In this document: piece by piece, positions 34,592 through 43,400 of the stretch
Numbering within the stretch: position 1 is the first letter of the stretch
How the letters are laid out: every line of letters starts with the position of its first letter
Assembly (NCBI GenBank): GCA_934394435.1
Contig: CAKRRN010000001.1
Span: forward strand, 62,001-126,000
Reading direction: 5' to 3'
DNA length: 64,000 nucleotides
Source: an uncultured Bacteroidaceae bacterium
GTDB taxonomy: Bacteria; Bacteroidota; Bacteroidia; Bacteroidales; Bacteroidaceae
The notes under the pieces: model-generated
The model's input: only the letters and a program-made list of their open reading frames with translations
What the model was told of the DNA's origin: nothing
Database searches by the model: none
Translations under genes and position numbers: made by a program

Positions 34592-37243
34592 TTAGTGCGC
34601 GGTAGACACAGGTCGATACTTGAAGTTTTCTACTGCATCGTTTTCCAGAGTCCCGTTTACGTACCATGAGACGTGCATGTCACTGAATATATCAAGTGTG
34701 CTGTCTGCCGATTCACCTGCTGCAGGTTTCCATGTGGCACAAAAGATTGGGCGGCCAAACTTGTTGGCTTGTGCGTTGAGCCATCCAAGATAGTTGCTTC
34801 TTTGGGATGAGGCATAGCAGATGACATCGCTCAGACACCATATTTTATAACAGAGTTTTATATCGCCTTTACCATAGTTCAAATTGCTCCAGCCTGCATA
34901 TACACCATGTTCCAAGTTCTTGATTGCATCGAAGTTTGCTGGGAAGGTGTTGGTGGAAACGCATGGGGTCATGTAAAGCGGTTGGCATGCGCCTACACTT
35001 CTGCCAGCCTCAAACAACGCATCCACGAGCTCCTTTATTTTTACGCTTCCGCTGGCAGAGCAAACATTATTGTAAAGATCCCATGCGATGATGTGCGGGT
35101 TAGTGGCGTAATGTGAAAGCACATCTGACACGTAAGCTGTCAAGCGGCTGGATGCCATGTTGATATAGTTGTCGCTTAGCAGTTGGGGTAATACCGTCAT
35201 GTCCATTTCCTCTGCCATTTTCAGCAGACTGTCCATTTCTGCATAAAAGGTACTCTGACGTGCTGTATATGTGCGAAGATCCAGCATTACACTCAAGCTG
35301 TTGTATGGTGTATGGCTTCCCCTAAGGGAGTTGAGTGTTTTCAGAGCATTACTCATATTGCTGCAGGCTATGCCTCGTATGGCAGGACGATTCATCCATC
35401 TGTAAGCCTCCCATCCAGGCCAACGCCCAGATTTATTCTCGTTGTTCTCAATGGCAGGTGAGAATTTGTAACTTTCCACTTCTTCCTTCTTAAAACTGGC
35501 TTCTGTCATCCAGTTGACATGATTGTCAGCCATCTCCTGTGTCAGTTCTGTATTATTCAGTTGGAAAATAGGCTTGTGGTACTGCTGCATGAGAAGAGTG
35601 AGCAGGCTGCCAGGTGTGGTGGAAGATGATATGCCAACGGCGTCACCCAGTTTCCACATCCAGTTGACTACGTCTGTGGATGTGCTGTCTGGCATTGTTT
35701 GACTTGCTTTTGGTGCCATAAAGAAGGGCTGGTTTTGCACAGCGTAGCGTGCTTTACGCAGGATGGTGGCTAACTTGTCTTTGAGCGCATTATCGGGGGT
35801 GCCGTCTTCTGTCTGCTCATAGATGCACCATGCTTGTATCCTTCGATCCTTATAGTAAGCGTTTATAAAGTTGTAGGCATAATCTGTCAAGCTGGATACA
35901 CTGGCATTCATGTCCTTGCCTGACAGTAATACAGGTATCACGGTCATGCCTGCCTTTTCTGCATCGTTAAGCAGAGTGTTGAACTTCGTTTTAAATGCAC
36001 TGCTGCCACTTGCCCAGGTGCTATAGCCCACGCGTATGGATAGAGTGTTGTAAAGTCTATCGTCACGATGGGCGGATATGGCAGTCTCAGCCTCGTCGAT
36101 TCCGTTGCACATGATTCCCTTGCTTTCTTCGTGCTGCATCCATCGCCAGGCACGTCGGGGTGACCACACTTCTGTGTATTCCGCTCCTGTTTCCACTCCA
36201 TTGAAATTACCTTGGAAATCGAAGTTCTTTACCCATTGGGGTTCGCTTTCGTTATAAGGTTCATAGTCAGCGTAAAGGGCATTGTGGAACATGGGATCCC
36301 AATTGTAAAATGTGCTACGACTCCATTTTACCTCCCAGTTAGGGTCACATGCGCTCAATCCCCAGGTGTAGAAGTTGATGTTGTATTTCGCAAAATCAAC
36401 CAATGTACGTGCATAGGTGGAACCATTGACACGTGTCATGCATTCAGTACATACCAATGGTCTGTCTCCCAATCTTTTGAGACGTGTGTACATGGTCTCT
36501 GTCTCTTGATTGAATCCATCTTGGCAACTGTAGTCGTGATAGTTGTGTACGTCCATCAACTTCTCTGTGTTCTCTCGCAAAAGACGTAGTCCTGTGGCTG
36601 TCGCTTTGTTGGTTCCTACACCATTGTCCCACACAATTGACGATGAGATGGGCTGGGTGCAGCCCTCTTGTTGCATCCATTTCACCATTTCACTAATCCA
36701 TGCCATCATGCCTTCAGTCTTGCTGTCGTTCATGTTTGGCTCGTTCCAGATGTCCCATAGTATGATTCGCTTATCACCTCGGAAGTGTTTAGTAATCTTG
36801 CGTACCCAAGTCTCCATACTCTTGAGCGAGGATTCGTCTCCTTTCTCTCCATAGAATCCATATACGAAGCTGAATACAGGTGATACCGTCATTCCATATT
36901 TGTCAGCCCATGCAGCCCATTGCTCAACAGAATGGATATAGTCGTCAACGCTACCACTACTTGGCCACCAGCGAATGGAATTATAGCCCAAACGGGCACA
37001 GACGGCAATGGCTTCTTCTTGTGAGACGGCATTACAGGCTGGATAGGGGCAGTTGATACCTCGTATTGGTCCATATTCGGCTTGCCATGCTGCACATTGC
37101 TCTGTGCTCCATTGTCCTCTTTCATGCGGATAGGTAACAGAAGTAGAGGTGAGTACAATGTTTTGTGCGTAGGTCTGTATTTCGCATGTGCTGAGGGCAA
37201 ACATGCTTATGACAACAGATAGAATTCTTCGGAGCGTCATCAT
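34592..37243 (-). CDS. Secreted GH5-like protein with three tandem barrels, two lacking catalytic residues
   Basis: 883 residues from ATG 37243; a TTG-started extension to 37294 would include an intercistronic hairpin. The signal peptide ends at YAQ. Barrel 1 (~45-360) has the GH5-type acid/base E168 in ILWDIWNEPN and nucleophile E267 in RPLVCTEC, so it should be active on a beta-linked glycan. Barrels 2 (~365-625) and 3 (~630-883) repeat the layout, but the acid/base segments read AWCIYEQT and AWDLYNNV and the nucleophile segments KPIFQLNN and RPIFCATW. They are probably binding modules. Neighbours are a fasciclin lipoprotein upstream and a ricin-like protein 52 bases downstream. Subfamily and substrate unknown. 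Confidence 0.8.
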   Translation of the reverse strand: MMTLRRILSVVISMFALSTCEIQTYAQNIVLTSTSVTYPHERGQWSTEQCAAWQAEYGPIRGINCPYPACNAVSQEEAIAVCARLGYNSIRWWPSSGSVDDYIHSVEQWAAWADKYGMTVSPVFSFVYGFYGEKGDESSLKSMETWVRKITKHFRGDKRIILWDIWNEPNMNDSKTEGMMAWISEMVKWMQQEGCTQPISSSIVWDNGVGTNKATATGLRLLRENTEKLMDVHNYHDYSCQDGFNQETETMYTRLKRLGDRPLVCTECMTRVNGSTYARTLVDFAKYNINFYTWGLSACDPNWEVKWSRSTFYNWDPMFHNALYADYEPYNESEPQWVKNFDFQGNFNGVETGAEYTEVWSPRRAWRWMQHEESKGIMCNGIDEAETAISAHRDDRLYNTLSIRVGYSTWASGSSAFKTKFNTLLNDAEKAGMTVIPVLLSGKDMNASVSSLTDYAYNFINAYYKDRRIQAWCIYEQTEDGTPDNALKDKLATILRKARYAVQNQPFFMAPKASQTMPDSTSTDVVNWMWKLGDAVGISSSTTPGSLLTLLMQQYHKPIFQLNNTELTQEMADNHVNWMTEASFKKEEVESYKFSPAIENNENKSGRWPGWEAYRWMNRPAIRGIACSNMSNALKTLNSLRGSHTPYNSLSVMLDLRTYTARQSTFYAEMDSLLKMAEEMDMTVLPQLLSDNYINMASSRLTAYVSDVLSHYATNPHIIAWDLYNNVCSASGSVKIKELVDALFEAGRSVGACQPLYMTPCVSTNTFPANFDAIKNLEHGVYAGWSNLNYGKGDIKLCYKIWCLSDVICYASSQRSNYLGWLNAQANKFGRPIFCATWKPAAGESADSTLDIFSDMHVSWYVNGTLENDAVENFKYRPVSTAH

Positions 37244-37277
37244 AATATATACGGTATAGAGGTTAGTTGTAGTTAGT

Positions 37278-37311
37278 TTTCCTCTGGCAAACAACGGTTT
37301 GCCAGAGGAAA
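37278..37311. other. Perfect intercistronic hairpin
   Basis: 15-bp perfect arms (TTTCCTCTGGCAAAC and complement) with a 4-base loop, between the first fasciclin gene and the GH5-like gene. There is no U-tract on the reverse strand, so it looks like an RNA-processing or stability element or a weak attenuator rather than a terminator. Confidence 0.55.
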
Positions 37312-37351
37312 TATGATTTAGTCTTTCTTGCGAAATATTCTTTAGATGAGT

Positions 37352-39469
37352 TTACCAAATGTCTTCGGATTCAGACGGATTGTCGTAAACTTCCTTGGGG
37401 CACCATTCCATGTAGTCGATGAAGAGTTGTTTGTGAATCTGGTCCTGACAGGATTTGAATCGCATGTAATAAGTCTGGTTGGCATCCATAGTGGCACGTA
37501 GTAGGATACGTCGTGTCGTTTTTTCCATCGAACGGTCTGTGTCGTTGCCACCTGGAGTCTCGCAGATATATTCAGGACCTTTCATGAATCCGTTGTTTCT
37601 CATGCGTTTGTCTACTTCGGCATTGTAGTCATCATCGTCCGTGTCTTTTTCCCATCCCACGATACTGCCGTATACTTTTTCGTCATCACGTCTGTAGAGT
37701 CCGCCTAATGCCATGTCTACAGGTATGCCCGCAGGTGAAAGTTGGTCTGGTTTTGTTCCAAAATAAACCTGGCAGATACCTCGCCATGAGCTTTCTGTTG
37801 ATACACCCATACGGATTTCCCAAGTACCAGTACGTGGCACAGGAGGCAGTTTTAGCGTGATATCATAAATACCCATCACAAGCATTTCGTCTCCTTGATA
37901 GTTGGGCCATCCAGAACCCCATCCGTTCAGAATATAGAAGTATGTGTCCTTGGTATTGACCGTACAGTCGTTGAAGTAGCTGTAGACTTGGTCGTTGGGG
38001 AAATAGAAACTGGCGTTGTAGCCCATATGGCGCATGTCGTTGTTCATCATTTCTGGCAGGAAGTCCCATGAATCATAGCGCAGACGTTGCTTGGCCAGAT
38101 TATCGCGTGTGTGGTCATCGTATACCAGTACTTTGTCGATGGGGTAGATGAGCGCATTGATAAGTTTTACTACGTTTGCCTCAGAACTGGTATTCAGATA
38201 AATACCTTCATTTTCGGGGGCACATGATATCTCATGGTAAGTGCCGTGTCTTCCGTTGTCTAATTCGGGGAAACGGTTTAAGTATATGCCGTCACTTTCT
38301 GCACTTTGCCAGCTCTTTACCAGACGACGTTTGCCCATGGTGATGAAATGTGTCCATACAGGTATGCTATAGTGTGTGCTGTTCTTGTAATTATAGCCTT
38401 TCTCGTTATAATGAATAGTGAGCTTGTCTACAGGAATACGCTGCGGAATCAGGTGGTAGGTGACAAACTGGTTGAGTACGTTATTCTCATCCGTATAGTC
38501 GCCATTGTCTTTTGCCTCGGGATAGAAATCTTGGCTAATGACCCATTCTTTCACATCTTCTGCAGTGATATCCTTGATATCTTTTCCTAAGGTTTTGGCC
38601 CAGAAGTCATCTGTCTCGGCAAAGAGTGTGAATCCGAATTTTCTGTGTTCAGGGCAAGGATATCCAGCCCAGCTCTGTGGAGGGTTCTTACATTCTGTGA
38701 TGACGTTTGTTTGCACGAGCATCTCATATTCTTCATCCTTTACCGCGGAGAGTGTATCTACCAGCCGGCACGCTTCTATTAGCTTTCCCCAAACGCTGTA
38801 GCCTGAGTTTGGGTCGCTGGCGTAGTGGTGGAGCGTGCTACCTAAGGTTTCATTGCTTGGGGCAATCACGTAGCCAAGCTCATGTATGTAACCGTTGATG
38901 GCTTCGATGTCTCGGTTCTTCGGAGAAACCAGGCATACGCCATCAATGAGGCATGAGTCAGGGTCGTTTGAAGCATATGTGACACTGATTTTGCGGTCTT
39001 CCATCGTGTTAACACTGAACTCTTCGTTGTCCAGAGGAAAGTCTGCCACGGGGAATACTTTGTCGATGCTGGTTCCATCGAGTATGCTGTTCATCACCAC
39101 TACTCGTCTGATGGAATCGAGTATTTGTTTGTTAGGAAATGAATCCCATGATGCCACGGGGATGATTTCCTTTATGACAAGCGAATCTAGATAGAGTTGC
39201 AGAGCCTTGTTGGTAGGTGCAAAGCAGGTGTAAGAACCATAGGCCGTCATAAGCTGGTATACGCTTGTTTCTGAGAGTTTGCTTACCTTCTGCTCTTTGA
39301 GTAGCCTTACATAGTCAGAGAACTGTTCGTGTTCTGACAAATAGCCTGCAATGGTACGTTCCTTGAAGACGTAGCGATTGGATGTGTCGATGTCTTCCTT
39401 GCAAGAGAATAGTGCTGTTAAGGATGCACAACACACCAAACCGATGCGAAAGATATGCCTTATGTTCAT
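37352..39469 (-). CDS. Fasciclin-domain lipoprotein (first copy)
   Basis: 705 residues; lipoprotein cysteine at ALFSCKEDIDTS (about Cys23). As in its paralogue at 30532-32637, two fasciclin-like units are suggested (YTCFAPTNKALQLYL ... NGYIHELGYVIAP, then FTLFAETDDFW ... FVTYHLIPQRIPVDKLTIHYNEKG), followed by a beta-sandwich-like part (ITLKLPPVPRTGTWEIRMGV) and the shared end DYMEWCPKEVYDNP. In Bacteroidales such lipoproteins usually sit beside SusC/SusD transport genes; none is here. It follows the first ricin-like gene by 31 bases, so the two are cotranscribed. Confidence 0.82.
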   Translation of the reverse strand: MNIRHIFRIGLVCCASLTALFSCKEDIDTSNRYVFKERTIAGYLSEHEQFSDYVRLLKEQKVSKLSETSVYQLMTAYGSYTCFAPTNKALQLYLDSLVIKEIIPVASWDSFPNKQILDSIRRVVVMNSILDGTSIDKVFPVADFPLDNEEFSVNTMEDRKISVTYASNDPDSCLIDGVCLVSPKNRDIEAINGYIHELGYVIAPSNETLGSTLHHYASDPNSGYSVWGKLIEACRLVDTLSAVKDEEYEMLVQTNVITECKNPPQSWAGYPCPEHRKFGFTLFAETDDFWAKTLGKDIKDITAEDVKEWVISQDFYPEAKDNGDYTDENNVLNQFVTYHLIPQRIPVDKLTIHYNEKGYNYKNSTHYSIPVWTHFITMGKRRLVKSWQSAESDGIYLNRFPELDNGRHGTYHEISCAPENEGIYLNTSSEANVVKLINALIYPIDKVLVYDDHTRDNLAKQRLRYDSWDFLPEMMNNDMRHMGYNASFYFPNDQVYSYFNDCTVNTKDTYFYILNGWGSGWPNYQGDEMLVMGIYDITLKLPPVPRTGTWEIRMGVSTESSWRGICQVYFGTKPDQLSPAGIPVDMALGGLYRRDDEKVYGSIVGWEKDTDDDDYNAEVDKRMRNNGFMKGPEYICETPGGNDTDRSMEKTTRRILLRATMDANQTYYMRFKSCQDQIHKQLFIDYMEWCPKEVYDNPSESEDIW

Positions 39470-39500
39470 ATTTAATTAGGTAAAAGTTGGATATTGGTTA

Positions 39501-40256
39501 TTATTTTATTAGAATCTTGTATGTTGCTTCTTTTGTTCTCACAAGGTATATGTGACCATATTGTACCGTTTGATTTTGGGGGAGTGTCATTCCTGTGATG
39601 TCCATGAGATCCCATTCCGTTGTCCCACTTACAAGAATGTGCTGGTTTTCTACGCTTATCTGCACCTCGGGGCTGCATGCTTCGTGTATGCCGTTTGCCA
39701 AATCATCGGCACGATAGATGAGCCATGCCCATTGGCTGTTCTTCAAGTCCTCGGACATGTCGGGCTGTTCCTCATCGGTATTGGTGGCAGATAAGTATCT
39801 TCTTCCGTATTCGTCTTCGTACGATATAGCCACCTGATTGTCACCCAAATCTGTAATGGTAAGTGCGTTGGATGTTATTTGTTTGGTGGCGAATCCCATT
39901 ACCTTGAACTCTCCTACCCAGCTACTCTCTGTGCTGATATATCTGTATGATGCTCTGTTGCGCAGATGGTAGGTCTCCTTGTTCTTATCGGCAGTGATGA
40001 GCACCCATTCTTGATATTTTGAGTTTTTATCTAATTCCTTTAGGGTGAATGCATAAGTCTTGTTCGTGCGGCTTTCATCCTGTAAGCAGAGTTGTTTATC
40101 AGCGTAGTCGGTGCATGCACTTAACAATTTATAGTATACGGTCGCTCCATTCTCACTCTGTGGAAATTTTTGTGCGCATACACTTTCTGCACTTGACATA
40201 CAACATGTCATGAAAAGCATAGCGAACCATCTTGTTAAATGTTTCTTTCGTTTCAT
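39501..40256 (-). CDS. Secreted ricin-like lectin with C-terminal sorting-like tail (first copy)
   Basis: 251 residues with a signal peptide ending at SVCAQ. The ricin-like part (YYKLLSACTDYADKQLCLQD, YQEWVLI, YHLRNRASYRYIS) matches the paralogue at 33811-34539 in spacing. The C-terminal ~55 residues (ISVENQHILVSGTTEWDLMD ... IYLVRTKEATYKILIK) have the sorting-domain-like shape. First gene of the probable six-gene operon, with a TAACTTTG box 42 bases upstream. The paired order ricin-like gene then fasciclin gene here is broken in the second copy by the inserted esterase gene. Confidence 0.72.
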   Translation of the reverse strand: MKRKKHLTRWFAMLFMTCCMSSAESVCAQKFPQSENGATVYYKLLSACTDYADKQLCLQDESRTNKTYAFTLKELDKNSKYQEWVLITADKNKETYHLRNRASYRYISTESSWVGEFKVMGFATKQITSNALTITDLGDNQVAISYEDEYGRRYLSATNTDEEQPDMSEDLKNSQWAWLIYRADDLANGIHEACSPEVQISVENQHILVSGTTEWDLMDITGMTLPQNQTVQYGHIYLVRTKEATYKILIK

Positions 40257-40297
40257 AGTGAGAATTCTTTTGCTTTGAGGTTAGTGTAATGTGTATG

Positions 40298-40305
40298 CAA
40301 AGTTA
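40298..40305 (-). promoter_or_regulatory. -7 element of the ricin/fasciclin/GH5 operon
   Basis: TAACTTTG on the reverse strand, 42 bases before the first ricin-like gene and downstream of the 40376-40410 terminator, so this operon is probably transcribed separately from the large protein gene. Confidence 0.55.
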
Positions 40306-40375
40306 CAAAGAAAAAAGCTTAAACCCTTGTGTGGCTGGTTAAAAGTATGAAAGAATAAAGCAGAAACTGAAAGAA

Positions 40376-40410
40376 AATGAGGCGTATCCTGTTTGGGGAT
40401 ACGCCTCATT
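40376..40410 (-). terminator. Terminator of the 1559-residue protein gene
   Basis: Perfect 14-bp arms (AATGAGGCGTATCC and complement) with a 7-base loop; on the reverse strand it is followed by TTCTTTC. It begins 28 bases after the stop codon. Confidence 0.8.
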
Positions 40411-40437
40411 GCTATTTGTTTCTGTCGTTTGGCAGAT

Positions 40438-43400
40438 TTACTTTACCAAAACCTTCTTGGCTTGTCCGTCTTTTACCATGATGTAGATGCCTGGTGTGGC
40501 TGTATTCCATTGGCTCATACCACTATAGACCTTACGTCCGTCAAGTGTGTAGATACCCACCTGGGCATTCTTAGGCAATGTGCTTAGTCCAATCTTCTCG
40601 ATAGCATTGGGGTTATCAGGATCTGTCAGCTTGACCCACCCATAGTTCATATCAAAGATCACAAAGAGTTTGCCGATGGGAGCCAGCAGGCATTTGCTGG
40701 TATCATTTCTGCGGTATACGGGTACTGCCTCTCCATCAATTTCAATGGGGGTGGCATCTTTGTCTGGGCTATAAACAGCTTCTGCGCTGGTATCATCAAA
40801 GTCGGCTTTGATGGCAAACTTACCGCTTGTAACGCTGTTGTCTTCCTCCAGGTCTATTACACCTTGGTATACACCATGTCCTACATGACGTAATACATTG
40901 AGACTATCTTCTTGTATAGCGTGTTGCCAACGGAAGTTCTTCAGGGTTCCACGTACGTATACAGCAGGTAGCCATTTTTCTTCTATGCATTCAAATTGCA
41001 TGGTGAGGTTATTCTCATCGAACAATACTTTATAGGTTCCTGCTACAGACTGGAACGTCTTTGTCACGTTGCTGTTTTTGGTGTTGACAGCAATGGGCTG
41101 TTTTTTCGCAGGAGTGATGAACTTCTGATCGCCATCGAGGTCAGCGCCAGGCTCCAAGAACATACCCATTGAACTCTTGAAGAAGAGGTCGCTACGGTTA
41201 CCCCAGCGTTTGTTGCTCATCTCCAATGTCTCGTCTGTGAATTTTACGATGCCCTCATATTTACCTTCCTTGTTCTTTACGAGAGGATATTTTGTTGTCT
41301 GTTCCCAGTTGCCTGTGCCGTCTAGACCACCTACGGCATACCATGTAATGTTCTCTTCTTGTATACCTTCCTCTGTGTAGTCAGGGTCATCGGTACGGTT
41401 TAGGCGTATGGTGCCGTGGTTCATGTCGAAGGTGACAATCCATTCTCCGGGCGTTACAGTAAAGAAGTTCTGTTCTGTGTTGGTTGTTGTTGCAGCGCGA
41501 GGTGCACGGCAGGTAATGCCGTGTTTCAACTCTGTCCGAATGGCGGAAGCATATCTGCCTTCGCTCTTGCCAGAATTATAGCTACTCATAATTGCCAATA
41601 GGCCCATCTCCTGCCCATCTGCCTCTCCTTGAGCCTCCACAACAATTTTACCCTTGTAGACTCCATGTTCGGTGTGGCGCAGGGGGTAGAGGCCGGTCTT
41701 GGTCTTCCATGAATCGAAGCTCTCTGTGTAGTTGAAATCCTTCAGAGTACCCACACAGTACAGACTGTCCATCCAGTACTCTTCCGTGCATTGGAATCTT
41801 ACGTTCTGGTTGTCCATGTCGAGAAGTACGTGATACTTTCCTCCTGCCAGTTGGAATGGGCTTTGCACGCCGTTGTATCTCTTCTGCAGACGGTGTGTGA
41901 TGGTGTCTGAGGGTACGATGTAGCCTTGAGGTGAACCAATGGAACCATAGAACCAGTTACTGTTGTCTACGAAGAATAGGTCGCCACGGTTGCCCCACCA
42001 AGTGTTCTCTGCACTTAGGTCGGTGGCATTATGCATGGTGATGTCGCCCTCATAGATGCCATCATCGTTCTTGAAGAGCAGGTATACATCGTTTACCTGC
42101 CAGCTACCGACGCCTTCCAGTCCGCCACGTACCTGCATCGGAATGAGATCATTGGCTTTGCGCGTGTATACCTCCAACAGTTGCTTGGCTTCCTCGTTGG
42201 AATATGTACCGGCCAAGATGTTGCCTTGTACGGTGCCGACTTCGTTGCGCAAATCGTTTCTCTTCTCTTCGCTGATACCGTTGTGCTGGTAGGCATACTC
42301 GGCTTTGTCGTCCAAGGTACCCATCATTTTCTCCAGGGCAGCGTAGTTGGGAACACTCACACGTGCCTCGTTGCAGTACTTGTTGATGTCTTCCGCTTTC
42401 TTGCATTTTGCTGCGAAGTCTGCTGCCGCACTCTCCATGCTCTCGCCCAGGTTGTTGCGGGTGTCTTCTGGGAAGTTGTATCGTGCCATTAGGTCTTCGC
42501 CTCGTGCTTGTGCGGCAGCTACCATAGCATCGGCAGCCTCTTCGTTGGTGCCCAGATAGGTTACTTTGATTTTGCTTACTGCAAACCAGTCTTCCCAGAA
42601 GTTGGGATACCCATCGTTGATCCATCCGATAGTTAGCTTGCCGTCTGTGGCTGTTCCGTATGCAGTCTGTTTGTATCGTCCGGCATTGAAGGCAATGCTA
42701 GCACCATTTGCGCTCCAGGGGAAGCGTGAGCTGTCGCCTTTGTAGTCGTCTGCAGAACAGTTTTTGCCCTCTTCTGCATCTTCAAGTGGTAGTGCATCGT
42801 CGTACACGCCCAGCATTGGGGTGCGCATGTCACCCACGATGGCAAAGGTGTTCATGTCATCGTCTGTCTGTACCTGATGAGGTTGTCCGGTGCGTACGAA
42901 TCCGTTGTACGAAAGTGCATAGATACCTTCGGGCATTCCCTCAAGCGTCTGGGTTATGCTGCCAGATACCCAGTTGTACCAGGTTGCTACCCTCATGTTC
43001 TCCTGTCCATCGTTGGAACTACTGGTGGCGTTGGCATCTTCGCTCTTTTCTACGGTCCATCCTGCCCAGTCCTTCTGTGTCCAGTCTGTATTGGTGAATA
43101 GTGATGTGATGTCTGTTCCTGCCACGATGTTGCCCTTGAGAGCGTTGCTCAGCAATAGTTCTGCAAATGCTTCTTCTGCTGTGAGTTGCTCTTCGTCAAG
43201 TGTTCCATTCTGCATGATGTAGCTGGCTGTTCCGTTGGGGTAGGCATCGTTGGGAGCAATGTTCTCCTCTATGTATTTGTTGAGCAGTACCACGGCAGGT
43301 CCTGCCAGCCCGGTCTGTTCTGCCAGTTGTGCCTTGATGGCTTCTATCTTCTTCTGGTATGAGATGTATGCCACTTGGCTTTTACGCAATGCGGTAGTGG

